Below are positions 1 through 8,393 of a stretch of DNA of 64,000 nucleotides, in pieces. Each line of letters starts with the position of its first letter. The first letter of the stretch is position 1. The notes beneath the pieces are model-generated. The model saw nothing but the letters and a program-made list of their open reading frames with translations, was not told where the DNA came from and ran no database searches. Location of the stretch: NCBI RefSeq assembly GCF_000716435.1, contig NZ_JNWO01000004.1, forward strand, positions 351,193 through 415,192. The letters run 5' to 3'. This stretch comes from Streptomyces xylophagus. GTDB lineage: Bacteria; Actinomycetota; Actinomycetes; Streptomycetales; Streptomycetaceae. A program made the translations under genes and the position numbers.

Positions 1-123
1 CAATTCACGATCAATGCCTGATCGGCGCCCCGATAATTTGATCAAGCGCCAATGCTTTTAAGGCATTACTATGCGAAGGCCAATTCCGTTTGCCGCGCAC
101 TGTTTTGATCAGGTTCCGGTACC

Positions 124-169
124 TACAATCCGTCCACATCTTGAGCTCAGCACAGGCGTCAAGGAGGAC
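124..169 (+). promoter_or_regulatory. -10-like box and strong RBS of hppA
   Basis: TACAAT at 124-129 is a good -10 hexamer, but I see no convincing -35 at 16-18 bp. AAGGAGGAC at 161-169 is a near-perfect ribosome binding site just before the ATG at 172. The first 120 bases hold no gene that I can support. Confidence 0.4.
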
Positions 170-171
170 GA

Positions 172-2577
172 ATGGCGGGGCTTTCTACCCCTCAGCAGTT
201 TGACCACCCCACAACCTTCGCAGCCGCAGTCCTGACCGACGACAACCGCGTCCTCGTGATGGTGATCGCCGTCGTGGCACTGGCGGCGCTCGTGGTCGCT
301 GGCATCCTGGTCCGCCAGGTACTCGCGGCCGGCGAGGGCACCGACAGCATGAAGAAGATCGCGACGGCGATCCAGGAAGGCGCGAACGCCTATCTGGGAC
401 GGCAGTTGCGCACGGTCGGCGTATTCGCCGTGATCGTTTTCTTCCTGCTTCTGCTGCTGCCCGCGGACGACTGGAATCAGCGCGCCGGACGATCGATCTT
501 CTTCCTGATCGGCGCGGTGTTCTCGGCGACCACCGGCTATATCGGCATGTGGCTCGCCGTACGCAGTAATGTCCGTGTCGCCGCGGCGGCCCGGGAAGCG
601 ACCCCGGCGGAAGGTGAGCCCGAAAAGGATCTCACCGCCGTCTCGCACAAAGCCATGAAGATCGCTTTCCGCACGGGCGGCGTCGTCGGCATGTTCACGG
701 TGGGGCTCGGTCTGCTCGGCGCCTCCTGCGTGGTGCTGGTGTACGCGGCCGACGCGCCGAAGGTGCTGGAGGGATTCGGCCTCGGCGCCGCCCTGATCGC
801 CATGTTCATGCGTGTCGGCGGCGGCATCTTCACCAAGGCGGCCGACGTCGGCGCCGACCTGGTCGGCAAGGTCGAGAAGGGCATTCCGGAGGACGACCCG
901 CGCAACGCCGCGACCATCGCCGACAACGTGGGCGACAACGTCGGCGACTGCGCGGGCATGGCGGCCGACCTCTTCGAGTCGTACGCTGTGACGCTGGTCG
1001 CCGCGCTGATCCTCGGCAAGGCGGCCTTCGGCGACTCCGGGCTCGCGTTCCCGCTGCTCGTGCCGGCGATCGGCGTGATCACCGCCATGATCGGCATCTT
1101 CGCGGTGGCGCCCCGCCGGACCGACCGCAGCGGCATGTCCGCGATCAACCGGGGTTTCTTCATCTCCGCGGCGATCTCGCTCGTGCTGGTGGCGGTCGCG
1201 GTCTTCGTCTACCTGCCGTCGTCCTACGGCGACCTCGACGGCGTCACCGACGCGGCGATCAAGGTCAAGGACGGCGACCCGCGGATCCTCGCGCTCGTCG
1301 CCGTGGCCATCGGCATCGTGCTCGCCGCACTGATCCAGCAGCTGACCGGCTACTTCACGGAGACGAACCGCCGTCCCGTGATGGACATCGGCAAGACCTC
1401 GCTCACCGGCCCGGCCACCGTCATCCTCGCCGGCATCTCGCTGGGCCTCGAATCGGCCGTCTACACCGCCCTGTTGATCGGCCTCGCCGTCTACGGGGCG
1501 TTCCTGCTCGGCGGCGCCTCGATCATGCTGGCGCTGTTCGCGGTGGCGCTGGCCGGCACCGGTCTGCTCACCACGGTCGGTGTGATCGTCGCCATGGACA
1601 CCTTCGGGCCGGTCTCCGACAACGCGCAGGGCATCGCCGAGATGTCCGGCGACGTCGAGGGCGCGGGCGCCCAGGTGCTCACCAACCTGGACGCGGTCGG
1701 CAACACCACCAAGGCCATCACGAAGGGCATCGCCATCGCCACCGCCGTCCTGGCGGCGTCGGCGCTCTTCGGGTCGTACCGCGACGCGATCCTCACCGCC
1801 GCCAACGACGTCGGCGAGAAGGTCTCGGGACCGGGCGCGCCGCTCAACCTGATGATGGACATCTCCCAGCCCAACAACCTGGTGGGGCTCATCGTCGGCG
1901 CCGCGGTCGTCTTCCTCTTCTCGGGACTCGCGATCAACGCGGTCTCCCGGTCCGCCGGGGCCGTGGTCTACGAGGTGCGGCGGCAGTTCCGCGAGCACCC
2001 CGGGATCATGGACTACACCGAGACACCGGAGTACGGCCGCGTCGTCGACATCTGCACCAAGGACGCGCTGCGCGAACTGGCCACGCCAGGACTGCTCGCC
2101 GTGCTCACGCCGATCGCGGTCGGGTTCACGCTCGGCGTCGGCGCGCTCGGCTCGTTCCTCGCGGGCGCGATCGGCACCGGCACGCTGATGGCGGTCTTCC
2201 TCGCGAACTCGGGCGGTGCCTGGGACAACGCGAAGAAACTCGTCGAGGACGGCAACCACGGCGGCAAGGGCAGCGAGGCCCATGCCGCCACGGTGATCGG
2301 CGACACGGTCGGCGACCCGTTCAAGGACACCGCGGGACCGGCCATCAACCCGCTGCTGAAGGTGATGAACCTCGTCGCGCTGCTCATCGCGCCCGCGGTC
2401 ATCAAGTTCAGCTACGGCGACGACAAGAACATCGGGGTGCGCATCGCGATCTCGGTGCTCGCGTTCCTGGTGATCGTCGTCGCGGTGTACATCTCCAAGC
2501 GGCGCGGGATCGCCGTGGGGGACGAGGGCGATGCCGAACGGACGACCAAGTCGGCGGATCCCGCGGTGGTTTCGTAG
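172..2577 (+). CDS. hppA: Membrane-bound proton-pumping pyrophosphatase
   Basis: An 801-residue polytopic membrane protein that hydrolyses pyrophosphate and pumps protons across the cytoplasmic membrane. The pyrophosphate-binding signature (GGGIFTKAADVGADLVGKVE) starts near residue 216 and the acidic DNVGDNVGDCAG motif lies near 250. The GNTTKA motif near residue 510 has Lys where K+-dependent enzymes have Ala, so by family knowledge this is the K+-insensitive type. Length is normal for the family. The ATG follows a strong RBS, and a GC-rich hairpin follows the gene, so it is probably transcribed alone. Confidence 0.97.
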   Translation: MAGLSTPQQFDHPTTFAAAVLTDDNRVLVMVIAVVALAALVVAGILVRQVLAAGEGTDSMKKIATAIQEGANAYLGRQLRTVGVFAVIVFFLLLLLPADDWNQRAGRSIFFLIGAVFSATTGYIGMWLAVRSNVRVAAAAREATPAEGEPEKDLTAVSHKAMKIAFRTGGVVGMFTVGLGLLGASCVVLVYAADAPKVLEGFGLGAALIAMFMRVGGGIFTKAADVGADLVGKVEKGIPEDDPRNAATIADNVGDNVGDCAGMAADLFESYAVTLVAALILGKAAFGDSGLAFPLLVPAIGVITAMIGIFAVAPRRTDRSGMSAINRGFFISAAISLVLVAVAVFVYLPSSYGDLDGVTDAAIKVKDGDPRILALVAVAIGIVLAALIQQLTGYFTETNRRPVMDIGKTSLTGPATVILAGISLGLESAVYTALLIGLAVYGAFLLGGASIMLALFAVALAGTGLLTTVGVIVAMDTFGPVSDNAQGIAEMSGDVEGAGAQVLTNLDAVGNTTKAITKGIAIATAVLAASALFGSYRDAILTAANDVGEKVSGPGAPLNLMMDISQPNNLVGLIVGAAVVFLFSGLAINAVSRSAGAVVYEVRRQFREHPGIMDYTETPEYGRVVDICTKDALRELATPGLLAVLTPIAVGFTLGVGALGSFLAGAIGTGTLMAVFLANSGGAWDNAKKLVEDGNHGGKGSEAHAATVIGDTVGDPFKDTAGPAINPLLKVMNLVALLIAPAVIKFSYGDDKNIGVRIAISVLAFLVIVVAVYISKRRGIAVGDEGDAERTTKSADPAVVS

Positions 2578-2600
2578 GCCTTCTTACGAGGCTCCGCTCA

Positions 2601-2643
2601 ACGGGCGGGCGGGTGGCGCGAGTTGTGCGCGCCGCCCGCCCGT
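2601..2643 (+). terminator. GC-rich hairpin after hppA
   Basis: Perfect 12-bp arms at 2601-2612 and 2632-2643 (ACGGGCGGGCGG and its complement) around a 19-nt loop, 24 bp after the hppA stop. There is no clear T run, as is usual in Streptomyces. Confidence 0.7.
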
Positions 2644-2790
2644 TCCGCATGTGTTCAGGCCCTCGCCGTGAGCCTTCTCTCGCTTGGTGCAAATGGCCCC
2701 AAAGACTCTTCTATCGGACCTTGGGCCCGGGGGTGTCGGCCGTCCGGCGTGTATGTTCCGGGGCCGAGAGCCATGGAAGGGACCAATCCG

Positions 2791-3366
2791 GTGAACAAGA
2801 AGCTCGCGGCCGCACTGTCCGGCGGTGCGGTACTGGTACTGGCGCTGTCGGGATGCGGCGGCAGCGGCGACGACAGCGACGCCAAGCTGGACTCCTGGGC
2901 CAAGCAGGTCTGCCTCGCCGTGCAGCCGCAGGCGAAGAAGATCGAGGCCGCCAACACGGCGATCCAGAAGGAGACCTCGGACAACAGCACCCCGGAAGAG
3001 GTCCAGAAGACCGACTCGCAGGCCTTCCAGGACATGTCCGACGCCTACAAGGCGATCGGGGCCGCCGTGAACAGCGCCGGGGCACCGGACGTCGAGAACG
3101 GCGCGACGAAGCAGCAGAACGCCGTCAAGGAGCTCAACGGCATCTCCACGTCGTACGCCACCCTGAAGGGGCAGGTGGACGCGCTGAACACCAAGGACCA
3201 GGCGAAGTTCGCGGACGGTCTCAAGGGCATCGCGACCTCGCTGGACAAGCTCAGCACGAGCGGGAACGACGCCCTGAAGACCCTCGAAGGGGGCGATGTC
3301 GGCAAGGCGATGACCAAGCAGGCGGCCTGCAAGTCGGCGTCCGCGTCGGCCTCGTCGTCGGCCTGA
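2791..3366 (+). CDS. Small secreted lipoprotein
   Basis: A 191-residue protein with an N-terminal signal (MNKK plus hydrophobic stretch) ending in a lipobox, LALSGC, with the lipidated Cys at residue 22. The mature part is mostly charged and Ala/Lys-rich and probably helical, with a Ser/Ala tail. I chose the GTG at 2791 because GGAAGGG lies 8 nt upstream; an ATG at 2773 overlaps that RBS. No enzymatic motif is visible, so the function is unknown. It lies between hppA and the methyltransferase, as in other Streptomyces. Confidence 0.8.
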   Translation: MNKKLAAALSGGAVLVLALSGCGGSGDDSDAKLDSWAKQVCLAVQPQAKKIEAANTAIQKETSDNSTPEEVQKTDSQAFQDMSDAYKAIGAAVNSAGAPDVENGATKQQNAVKELNGISTSYATLKGQVDALNTKDQAKFADGLKGIATSLDKLSTSGNDALKTLEGGDVGKAMTKQAACKSASASASSSA

Positions 3367-3429
3367 CCCCACCCGGGGAACGGCATCTCCTGGAGGCGTC
3401 CCCTGATAAGTCGTCTCCCGTAGGCAGCG

Positions 3430-3476
3430 ATCTTTCAGTTGCTGAAAGATGCCCCGGTACGCGTGCGTGCCGGGGC
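3430..3476 (+). terminator. Two back-to-back hairpins
   Basis: First hairpin: perfect 9-bp arms ATCTTTCAG/CTGAAAGAT around TTG (3430-3450). Second hairpin: GCCCCGG...CCGGGGC with inner ACGC/GCGT pairing (3451-3476), followed by TTC. The second is a plausible intrinsic terminator for the lipoprotein gene; the role of the first is unknown. Confidence 0.5.
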
Positions 3477-3524
3477 CTTCGCATGGGCGGGCGCGTTGTC
3501 GGTCCGAGCGGCCACAATGGAGGT

Positions 3525-5045
3525 GTGAGTAACTCCAGCCTGCCCACTCTGCCCGCATCCGACCGCCCGGAGGTCGCCGCCCGGCTCCGGGACGCCCTGC
3601 TCGGCGCCGCCTTCACCGCCGACGGACTGCTCGAACTGCTCGGCGCCCCCGCATACGCGGCGCTGGCCCGCAGCGAGACCGTGCCGGCACTCCGGGCGAC
3701 CCGGGGCGACACCCCGCTGGAGACGCTGATCCGGCTGTTCCTGCTCCAGCAGCCCGTGCCGCACGCACGCGTGGCGGACGTGCTGCCCGTCGCCGAGTGC
3801 GTGGCGAGCGGATGGCTGGTGTCCGTGGGCGGCGACGAGATCGCCGCGACCGTGGACGTACGGCCGTACGGCGGGCCCGACGGCGAGGACTGGTTCATCG
3901 TGTCGGACCTGGGGTGCGCGGTCGGCGGAGCCGGCGGCATCGGCAGCCGGGAGGAAGGCGTCGTCCTCGGGGTGGGCGGCGCGTCCACGACCCTCGCGGG
4001 CATCACCGTACGGACGCCGGTCTCCGCCGCACTCGACCTCGGCACCGGCTCCGGCATCCAGGCACTGCACGCGGCACAGCACGCCACGCGCGTGACGGCC
4101 ACCGACGTCAACCCGCGCGCCCTGCACATCACCGCGCTCACCCTGGCGCTCTCCGGCGCACCGGCCGCCGACCTGCGCGAGGGCTCGCTGTTCGAGCCGG
4201 TCAGGGACGACGAGACGTACGACCTGATCGTGTCGAACCCGCCGTTCGTGATCTCGCCGGGTGCCCGGCTCACCTACCGCGACGGCGGGATGGGCGGGGA
4301 CGATCTGTGCCGGTCGCTCGTTCAGGAGGCGGGGGAGCGGCTGCGCGAGGGCGGATTCGCGCAGTTCCTCGCCAACTGGCAGCACGTGGAGGGGGAGGAC
4401 TGGCAGGACAGGCTCAGGTCGTGGGTGCCGCGCGGATGCGACGCGTGGATCGTGCAGCGCGAGGTCCAGGACGTCACGCAGTACGCCGAGTTGTGGCTCA
4501 GGGACGCCGGCGACCACCGGGGTGACACGGCCGCGTACGAGGCGCTCTACGACGCGTGGCTCGACGAGTTCGAGGCGCGCAAGGTCAAGGCCGTGGGCTT
4601 CGGCTGGATCACCCTGCGCAGGACGGGATCCGACACGCCCTCGATCACCGTCGAGGAGTGGCCGCACTCGGTCGAACAGCCCCTCGGTGACACCGTGCGC
4701 GTGCACTTCGACCGCGTCGACTATCTGCGCGCCCACGACGACGCGTCCCTGCTCGCCGCCCACTTCAAGCTGGCCGACGAAGTCATCCAGGAACAGGTCG
4801 GCCTGCCCGGCGCCGAGGACCCCGAGCACGTCGTGCTCCGTCAGCACCGCGGCATGCGCCGGGCGACCAAGGTCGACACGGTCGGCGCGGGCTTCGCCGG
4901 CGTGTGTGACGGCACGTTGAGCGCGGGCCGCATCCTGGACGCCATCGCCCAACTCGTCGGCGAGGACCCGGTCCTGCTCCGCGACCGGACGCCGGCGCAG
5001 ATCCGGTTGCTGGTGGAGCAGGGGTTCCTGGAGCCGGTGGGGTGA
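3525..5045 (+). CDS. Class I SAM-dependent methyltransferase
   Basis: A 506-residue protein with a non-catalytic N-terminal region of about 150 residues, then a Rossmann methyltransferase fold. Motif I, DLGTGSGIQ, is near residue 171. The NPPF motif near residue 238 is typical of N-methyltransferases acting on Gln or on bases (PrmC/HemK, RsmC-like), so I infer a nucleic-acid or protein target; the actual substrate is unknown. The GTG at 3525 fits homologue N-termini (MSN...), although GGAGG lies unusually close. The C-terminal 200 residues have no motif I recognise. Confidence 0.85.
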   Translation: MSNSSLPTLPASDRPEVAARLRDALLGAAFTADGLLELLGAPAYAALARSETVPALRATRGDTPLETLIRLFLLQQPVPHARVADVLPVAECVASGWLVSVGGDEIAATVDVRPYGGPDGEDWFIVSDLGCAVGGAGGIGSREEGVVLGVGGASTTLAGITVRTPVSAALDLGTGSGIQALHAAQHATRVTATDVNPRALHITALTLALSGAPAADLREGSLFEPVRDDETYDLIVSNPPFVISPGARLTYRDGGMGGDDLCRSLVQEAGERLREGGFAQFLANWQHVEGEDWQDRLRSWVPRGCDAWIVQREVQDVTQYAELWLRDAGDHRGDTAAYEALYDAWLDEFEARKVKAVGFGWITLRRTGSDTPSITVEEWPHSVEQPLGDTVRVHFDRVDYLRAHDDASLLAAHFKLADEVIQEQVGLPGAEDPEHVVLRQHRGMRRATKVDTVGAGFAGVCDGTLSAGRILDAIAQLVGEDPVLLRDRTPAQIRLLVEQGFLEPVG

Positions 5046-5087
5046 GTGGTGCTGGTGGAGTGAGTGGTGCTGGTGGAGTGAGTGGTG
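5042..5087 (+). repeat. 18-bp tandem repeat, 2.6 copies
   Basis: The unit GTGAGTGGTGCTGGTGGA begins at the stop codon of the methyltransferase: two exact copies (5042-5059, 5060-5077) and a partial third. The rest of the gap to 5516 is GC-rich, and I see no gene or clear promoter in it. Confidence 0.75.
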
Positions 5088-5516
5088 TCGGCGGCTGACC
5101 GGCGCCGGGTGGCGGCCAGTTGCGGGTGGCTGACCGTTTCCCGGGGGCGGAGCGGGCCCCTCGCTCTTGGCCGACTGGCTGTTCCCGGGCGGGCGTTGCT
5201 CTCGATCTCGGCCGGCGCCTGCCTCTGCTGACCGGCTGATCGTGGTTCGGGGGTCGGCCTATCTCGCCGTCGATCGTTCCTACGGCCGGCCCGTCCCTCG
5301 CGCCTCCGCCCACCCGCCGTACGGCACCCCGGATTCCCCTCCCGCCCCTGTCACGCCTGAGGCCTCCCCGTACCACTGAGCCGCGTGTGTCCACATCAAC
5401 CGGGATTGTTCGGATCGGTGCGGAAAAGCCCTCCTGTCAGTGGCGGGTGCGAGGCTACCTTCGAAGACAGGTTCCACGCGTCCTCGGGGGAGGCGCGCCG
5501 TCTCGGGGGAGGCGTG

Positions 5517-7850
5517 ATGGCTGGGGATACGCCGGAGCAGGGCGAAGGCAGGGTCATCAACGGGCGCTACCGGCTGCTGCGCACGCTCGGCGCGGGCGGC
5601 ATGGGGCGCGTATGGCTCGCGTACGACGAGGAGTTGGCCTGCGAGGTCGCCGTCAAGGAGATCTCGCTGCCGGACGTGCCGGGGGACGTCGGCGAGCGCG
5701 CGCAGCGCATCGCGCGGGCCCGCAGCGAGGCCCGGCACGCGGCCCGGCTGCGCGGCCATCCGCATGTGGCGACCGTGCACGACGTGGTGATCCACGAGGG
5801 CCTGCCCTGGATCGTCATGGAGTACGTCCCGGACGGCGTCGACCTCCAGGTGGTCGTACGGCGTTCCGGACCGCTGCCGCCCGCGCGGGTGGCCCGTATC
5901 GGACTCGCCGTCCTCGACGCGCTCACCGCAGGGCACCGCATCGGCATCCTGCACCGCGATGTGAAACCGGCCAACATCCTTCTGGCGCCGAACGCTTCGG
6001 GCGATCCGTACGCGCGCGTGCTGCTCACCGACTACGGCATCGCCCTCCAGCCCGAGTCCCGCGAACCCCGGCTCACCGCCACCGCGGGCATCCTCGGCAC
6101 ACCCGGCTACCTCGCCCCGGAGCGGGCCCGCGGCGAGCCGCCGACCCCGGCCGCCGACCTGTTCTCCCTGGGCGCCACGCTGTACGCCGCCGTCGAGGGC
6201 CGCGGCCCCTTCGACCGCCACGGCGACTACGCGACCCTCACCGCCCTGCTCGGCGAGGAGCCCACGCCCGCCGTCCGCGCGGGTGAACTGGCGCCCGTAC
6301 TTCAGGGGTTGCTGGTCAAGGACCCGGTGCTGAGGTCGACACCGGAGACGGCGGCACACGGGTTGGAGCGGGTGGCGCGGCCGGTCGGTCACACACCGGG
6401 GAGCCCGCCTGCGCCGGAGGGCTTCGGCCCGACGCCGGACGGTTTCGGTCCGGCGGGCGGTAGTTGGCCCACGCCCGATCAACCGCAGGGCCCCGCTGCC
6501 GACGGTCCGCCCGGCTACGTCACCAGCGGGCCGAGGGGGCAAGCCGCAGGTGGTCCGCCCGGATACGCGGCGGCCGGTCCCTATGTGGGCGGCCCCTACG
6601 CCCCGCAGACACCGGGAGGGTCCGGGGCCACCCCTCAGGGCCCGGCGCCCTACGGTGACCGGCCCGCGGCCCTCCTCGGGGGCTCCACGCCGCCGGGCCG
6701 ACCCACCCCGCAGACACCCGGCGCCCCACCGACCCCCAACACACCGAACACCCCGGCCGGCGCCGTGTCGCCGTACGACCCCCAGGGGCAGGCCGGTTCG
6801 GGCGGCGCGTACGGCCAGTGGAACCCGTACGCGAACAGCCCCACGATGTCCTACCAGGGCGCCTATCAGAGCAGCGCGCCTGCGCCGCCCTACGCGGGCG
6901 GCCAGGGTCCGACGTATCCGGGCGGTCCGGGGTCTGTCGGGGGCGGTCCGCCGGGCGGTGGGCGGCGGCGTCGGATGCCGGTCGGGGCGGTGCTCGCGCT
7001 AGTGGTGGCCGTCGCGCTGGTGATCGCCGGCGGGGTGTGGGCGGCGAACTCGCTGACCGGCGGCAAGGACACGGCGGCGACGAAGAAGGCGTCCCCGTCC
7101 GCGTCGTCGTCGCCGACGGGCTCCGCGTATCCGTACGGCGAGGATGTGGGGCTCAAGAAGGCGCTGCAGACCGGCGATTGCGTGCACGCGGTGTGGACCG
7201 GGACGGCGTTCGCGTCGCGGCCCAACCTGGGGGTCGTGAGCTGCGCGCACGACGATCCGGACGGCCAGGTGATGGCGGTCGACACGGCGAGCGACTTCGC
7301 CGACGCCCGCGACCACGGTGCCGAGCGGTGCGCGGGCAAGGCGAAGGCGGCCGCCGACTCCCTGGCCGACGCGGACGTCTACGCCCTCACACCGACGGAA
7401 GCGGGCTTCGGGGCGGCCGGGGGCGGTACGGCGTGTCTCGTACTCGGCCGTCATGTGCCGATCGGCGGCGAGATAGGGCGCTTCCGCAACACCGAGTCGA
7501 ACGTGTGGACCACCGAGATGAGCGTCGGCGACTGCTGGTTGTACGTCGACCACAAGACCTACTTCACCGCGACCCTGACCGACTGTGCCGATCAGCACAC
7601 CGACCAGGTGATCGGTTTCGCGACGGCCCCGCGGACGATGACGTTCGAGGAGGCGCTGCAGCAGGGGAACAAGCTGTGCAGCAACAAGTTCGAGTCGACT
7701 TGGGCGCCCGGATCCGACCGTTCCGTCTTCGGGTATCTGTCCGACGAGAACAACTGGAAGGCCGGATTCAACTCGGTCGTCTGCACCGTGGGGCAGGCCG
7801 ATCGCTCCCGGACGACCGGGGCGATATCGTCCTCCGGTACGGCCGCCTGA
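5517..7850 (+). CDS. Transmembrane Ser/Thr protein kinase (PknB-like)
   Basis: A 778-residue Hanks-type kinase. The Gly-rich loop GAGGMG is near residue 25, the ATP-binding Lys is in VAVKE at 47, and the catalytic HRDVKPAN is near 146. The metal-binding motif reads DYG rather than DFG, common in actinobacterial kinases. A Pro/Gly-rich linker (about 280-480) leads to one membrane helix (about 491-512). The extracellular part has several Cys and looks like a folded sensor domain rather than PASTA repeats. The ATG at 5517 follows GGGGGAGG; an adjacent GTG at 5514 is too close to that RBS. The ligand is unknown. Confidence 0.93.
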   Translation: MAGDTPEQGEGRVINGRYRLLRTLGAGGMGRVWLAYDEELACEVAVKEISLPDVPGDVGERAQRIARARSEARHAARLRGHPHVATVHDVVIHEGLPWIVMEYVPDGVDLQVVVRRSGPLPPARVARIGLAVLDALTAGHRIGILHRDVKPANILLAPNASGDPYARVLLTDYGIALQPESREPRLTATAGILGTPGYLAPERARGEPPTPAADLFSLGATLYAAVEGRGPFDRHGDYATLTALLGEEPTPAVRAGELAPVLQGLLVKDPVLRSTPETAAHGLERVARPVGHTPGSPPAPEGFGPTPDGFGPAGGSWPTPDQPQGPAADGPPGYVTSGPRGQAAGGPPGYAAAGPYVGGPYAPQTPGGSGATPQGPAPYGDRPAALLGGSTPPGRPTPQTPGAPPTPNTPNTPAGAVSPYDPQGQAGSGGAYGQWNPYANSPTMSYQGAYQSSAPAPPYAGGQGPTYPGGPGSVGGGPPGGGRRRRMPVGAVLALVVAVALVIAGGVWAANSLTGGKDTAATKKASPSASSSPTGSAYPYGEDVGLKKALQTGDCVHAVWTGTAFASRPNLGVVSCAHDDPDGQVMAVDTASDFADARDHGAERCAGKAKAAADSLADADVYALTPTEAGFGAAGGGTACLVLGRHVPIGGEIGRFRNTESNVWTTEMSVGDCWLYVDHKTYFTATLTDCADQHTDQVIGFATAPRTMTFEEALQQGNKLCSNKFESTWAPGSDRSVFGYLSDENNWKAGFNSVVCTVGQADRSRTTGAISSSGTAA

Positions 7851-7945
7851 CGGCTGTCCGCCGCGAATTCACCGGGGGTTGGCCTGCCCGTCGCCCACGG
7901 GTGCCAGCCTCCCGGACCGGGGTACCGGGTCGGGAGGGGACACGC

Positions 7946-8143
7946 ATGGAGAGCGGGCCGGCGATCTTCGCGGGGTTGGTGTTCGCCCTGTTCGGAGGCG
8001 CGCTGCTGCTGTGGACCGCGGTCAGGGCGCGGCACCGCGAACCCGTGGCCCAGGGTGTGAACCCGGTCGCATCGGCGACCCTCGCGAGCGTCGTCGCGGT
8101 CATCGCCCTGCTCCTCGGAACCTGGTGCTTCCTGCACGTCTGA
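7946..8143 (+). CDS. Small two-helix membrane protein
   Basis: A 65-residue protein with hydrophobic stretches at about residues 6-26 and 42-64 separated by a basic loop (RARHRE). The ATG is preceded by GGGAGGGGA. I do not recognise a family. It sits between the kinase and topA and may share the kinase transcript, since only 95 bp separate them. Confidence 0.65.
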   Translation: MESGPAIFAGLVFALFGGALLLWTAVRARHREPVAQGVNPVASATLASVVAVIALLLGTWCFLHV

Positions 8144-8393
8144 GCACCGCGCCCGGGGTGCGGCGCAGGTAACCGGGGGATCACCCTCCGGATGGCTCCG
8201 AAAAGGCCGGTGGGGACTCCGGGCGGCAGGAATGGCGGTAGTCGGGTTACCGTTCGAGTGGCCGTTGCGGGCTTTTCCCGTTTGACACGGGGGCGGGATG
8301 TACCGTCACACTCCGCAGCGTCACCATGACCCGACCCCGGGACCAAGCAGCTCCGGGGGAGGCCCCCAGCGTCGACCGGAGAGAAGAGCGAAG

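Noticed and set aside
109..2283. Long open frame on the - strand over hppA
   Set aside because: Antisense shadow of a GC-rich gene: Arg/Asp/Gly-rich low-complexity translation with no domain, while the + frame is an unmistakable pyrophosphatase.
2613..3524. Extension of the methyltransferase frame upstream
   Set aside because: It runs through the lipoprotein gene in another frame and through two hairpins; homologues start near 3525.
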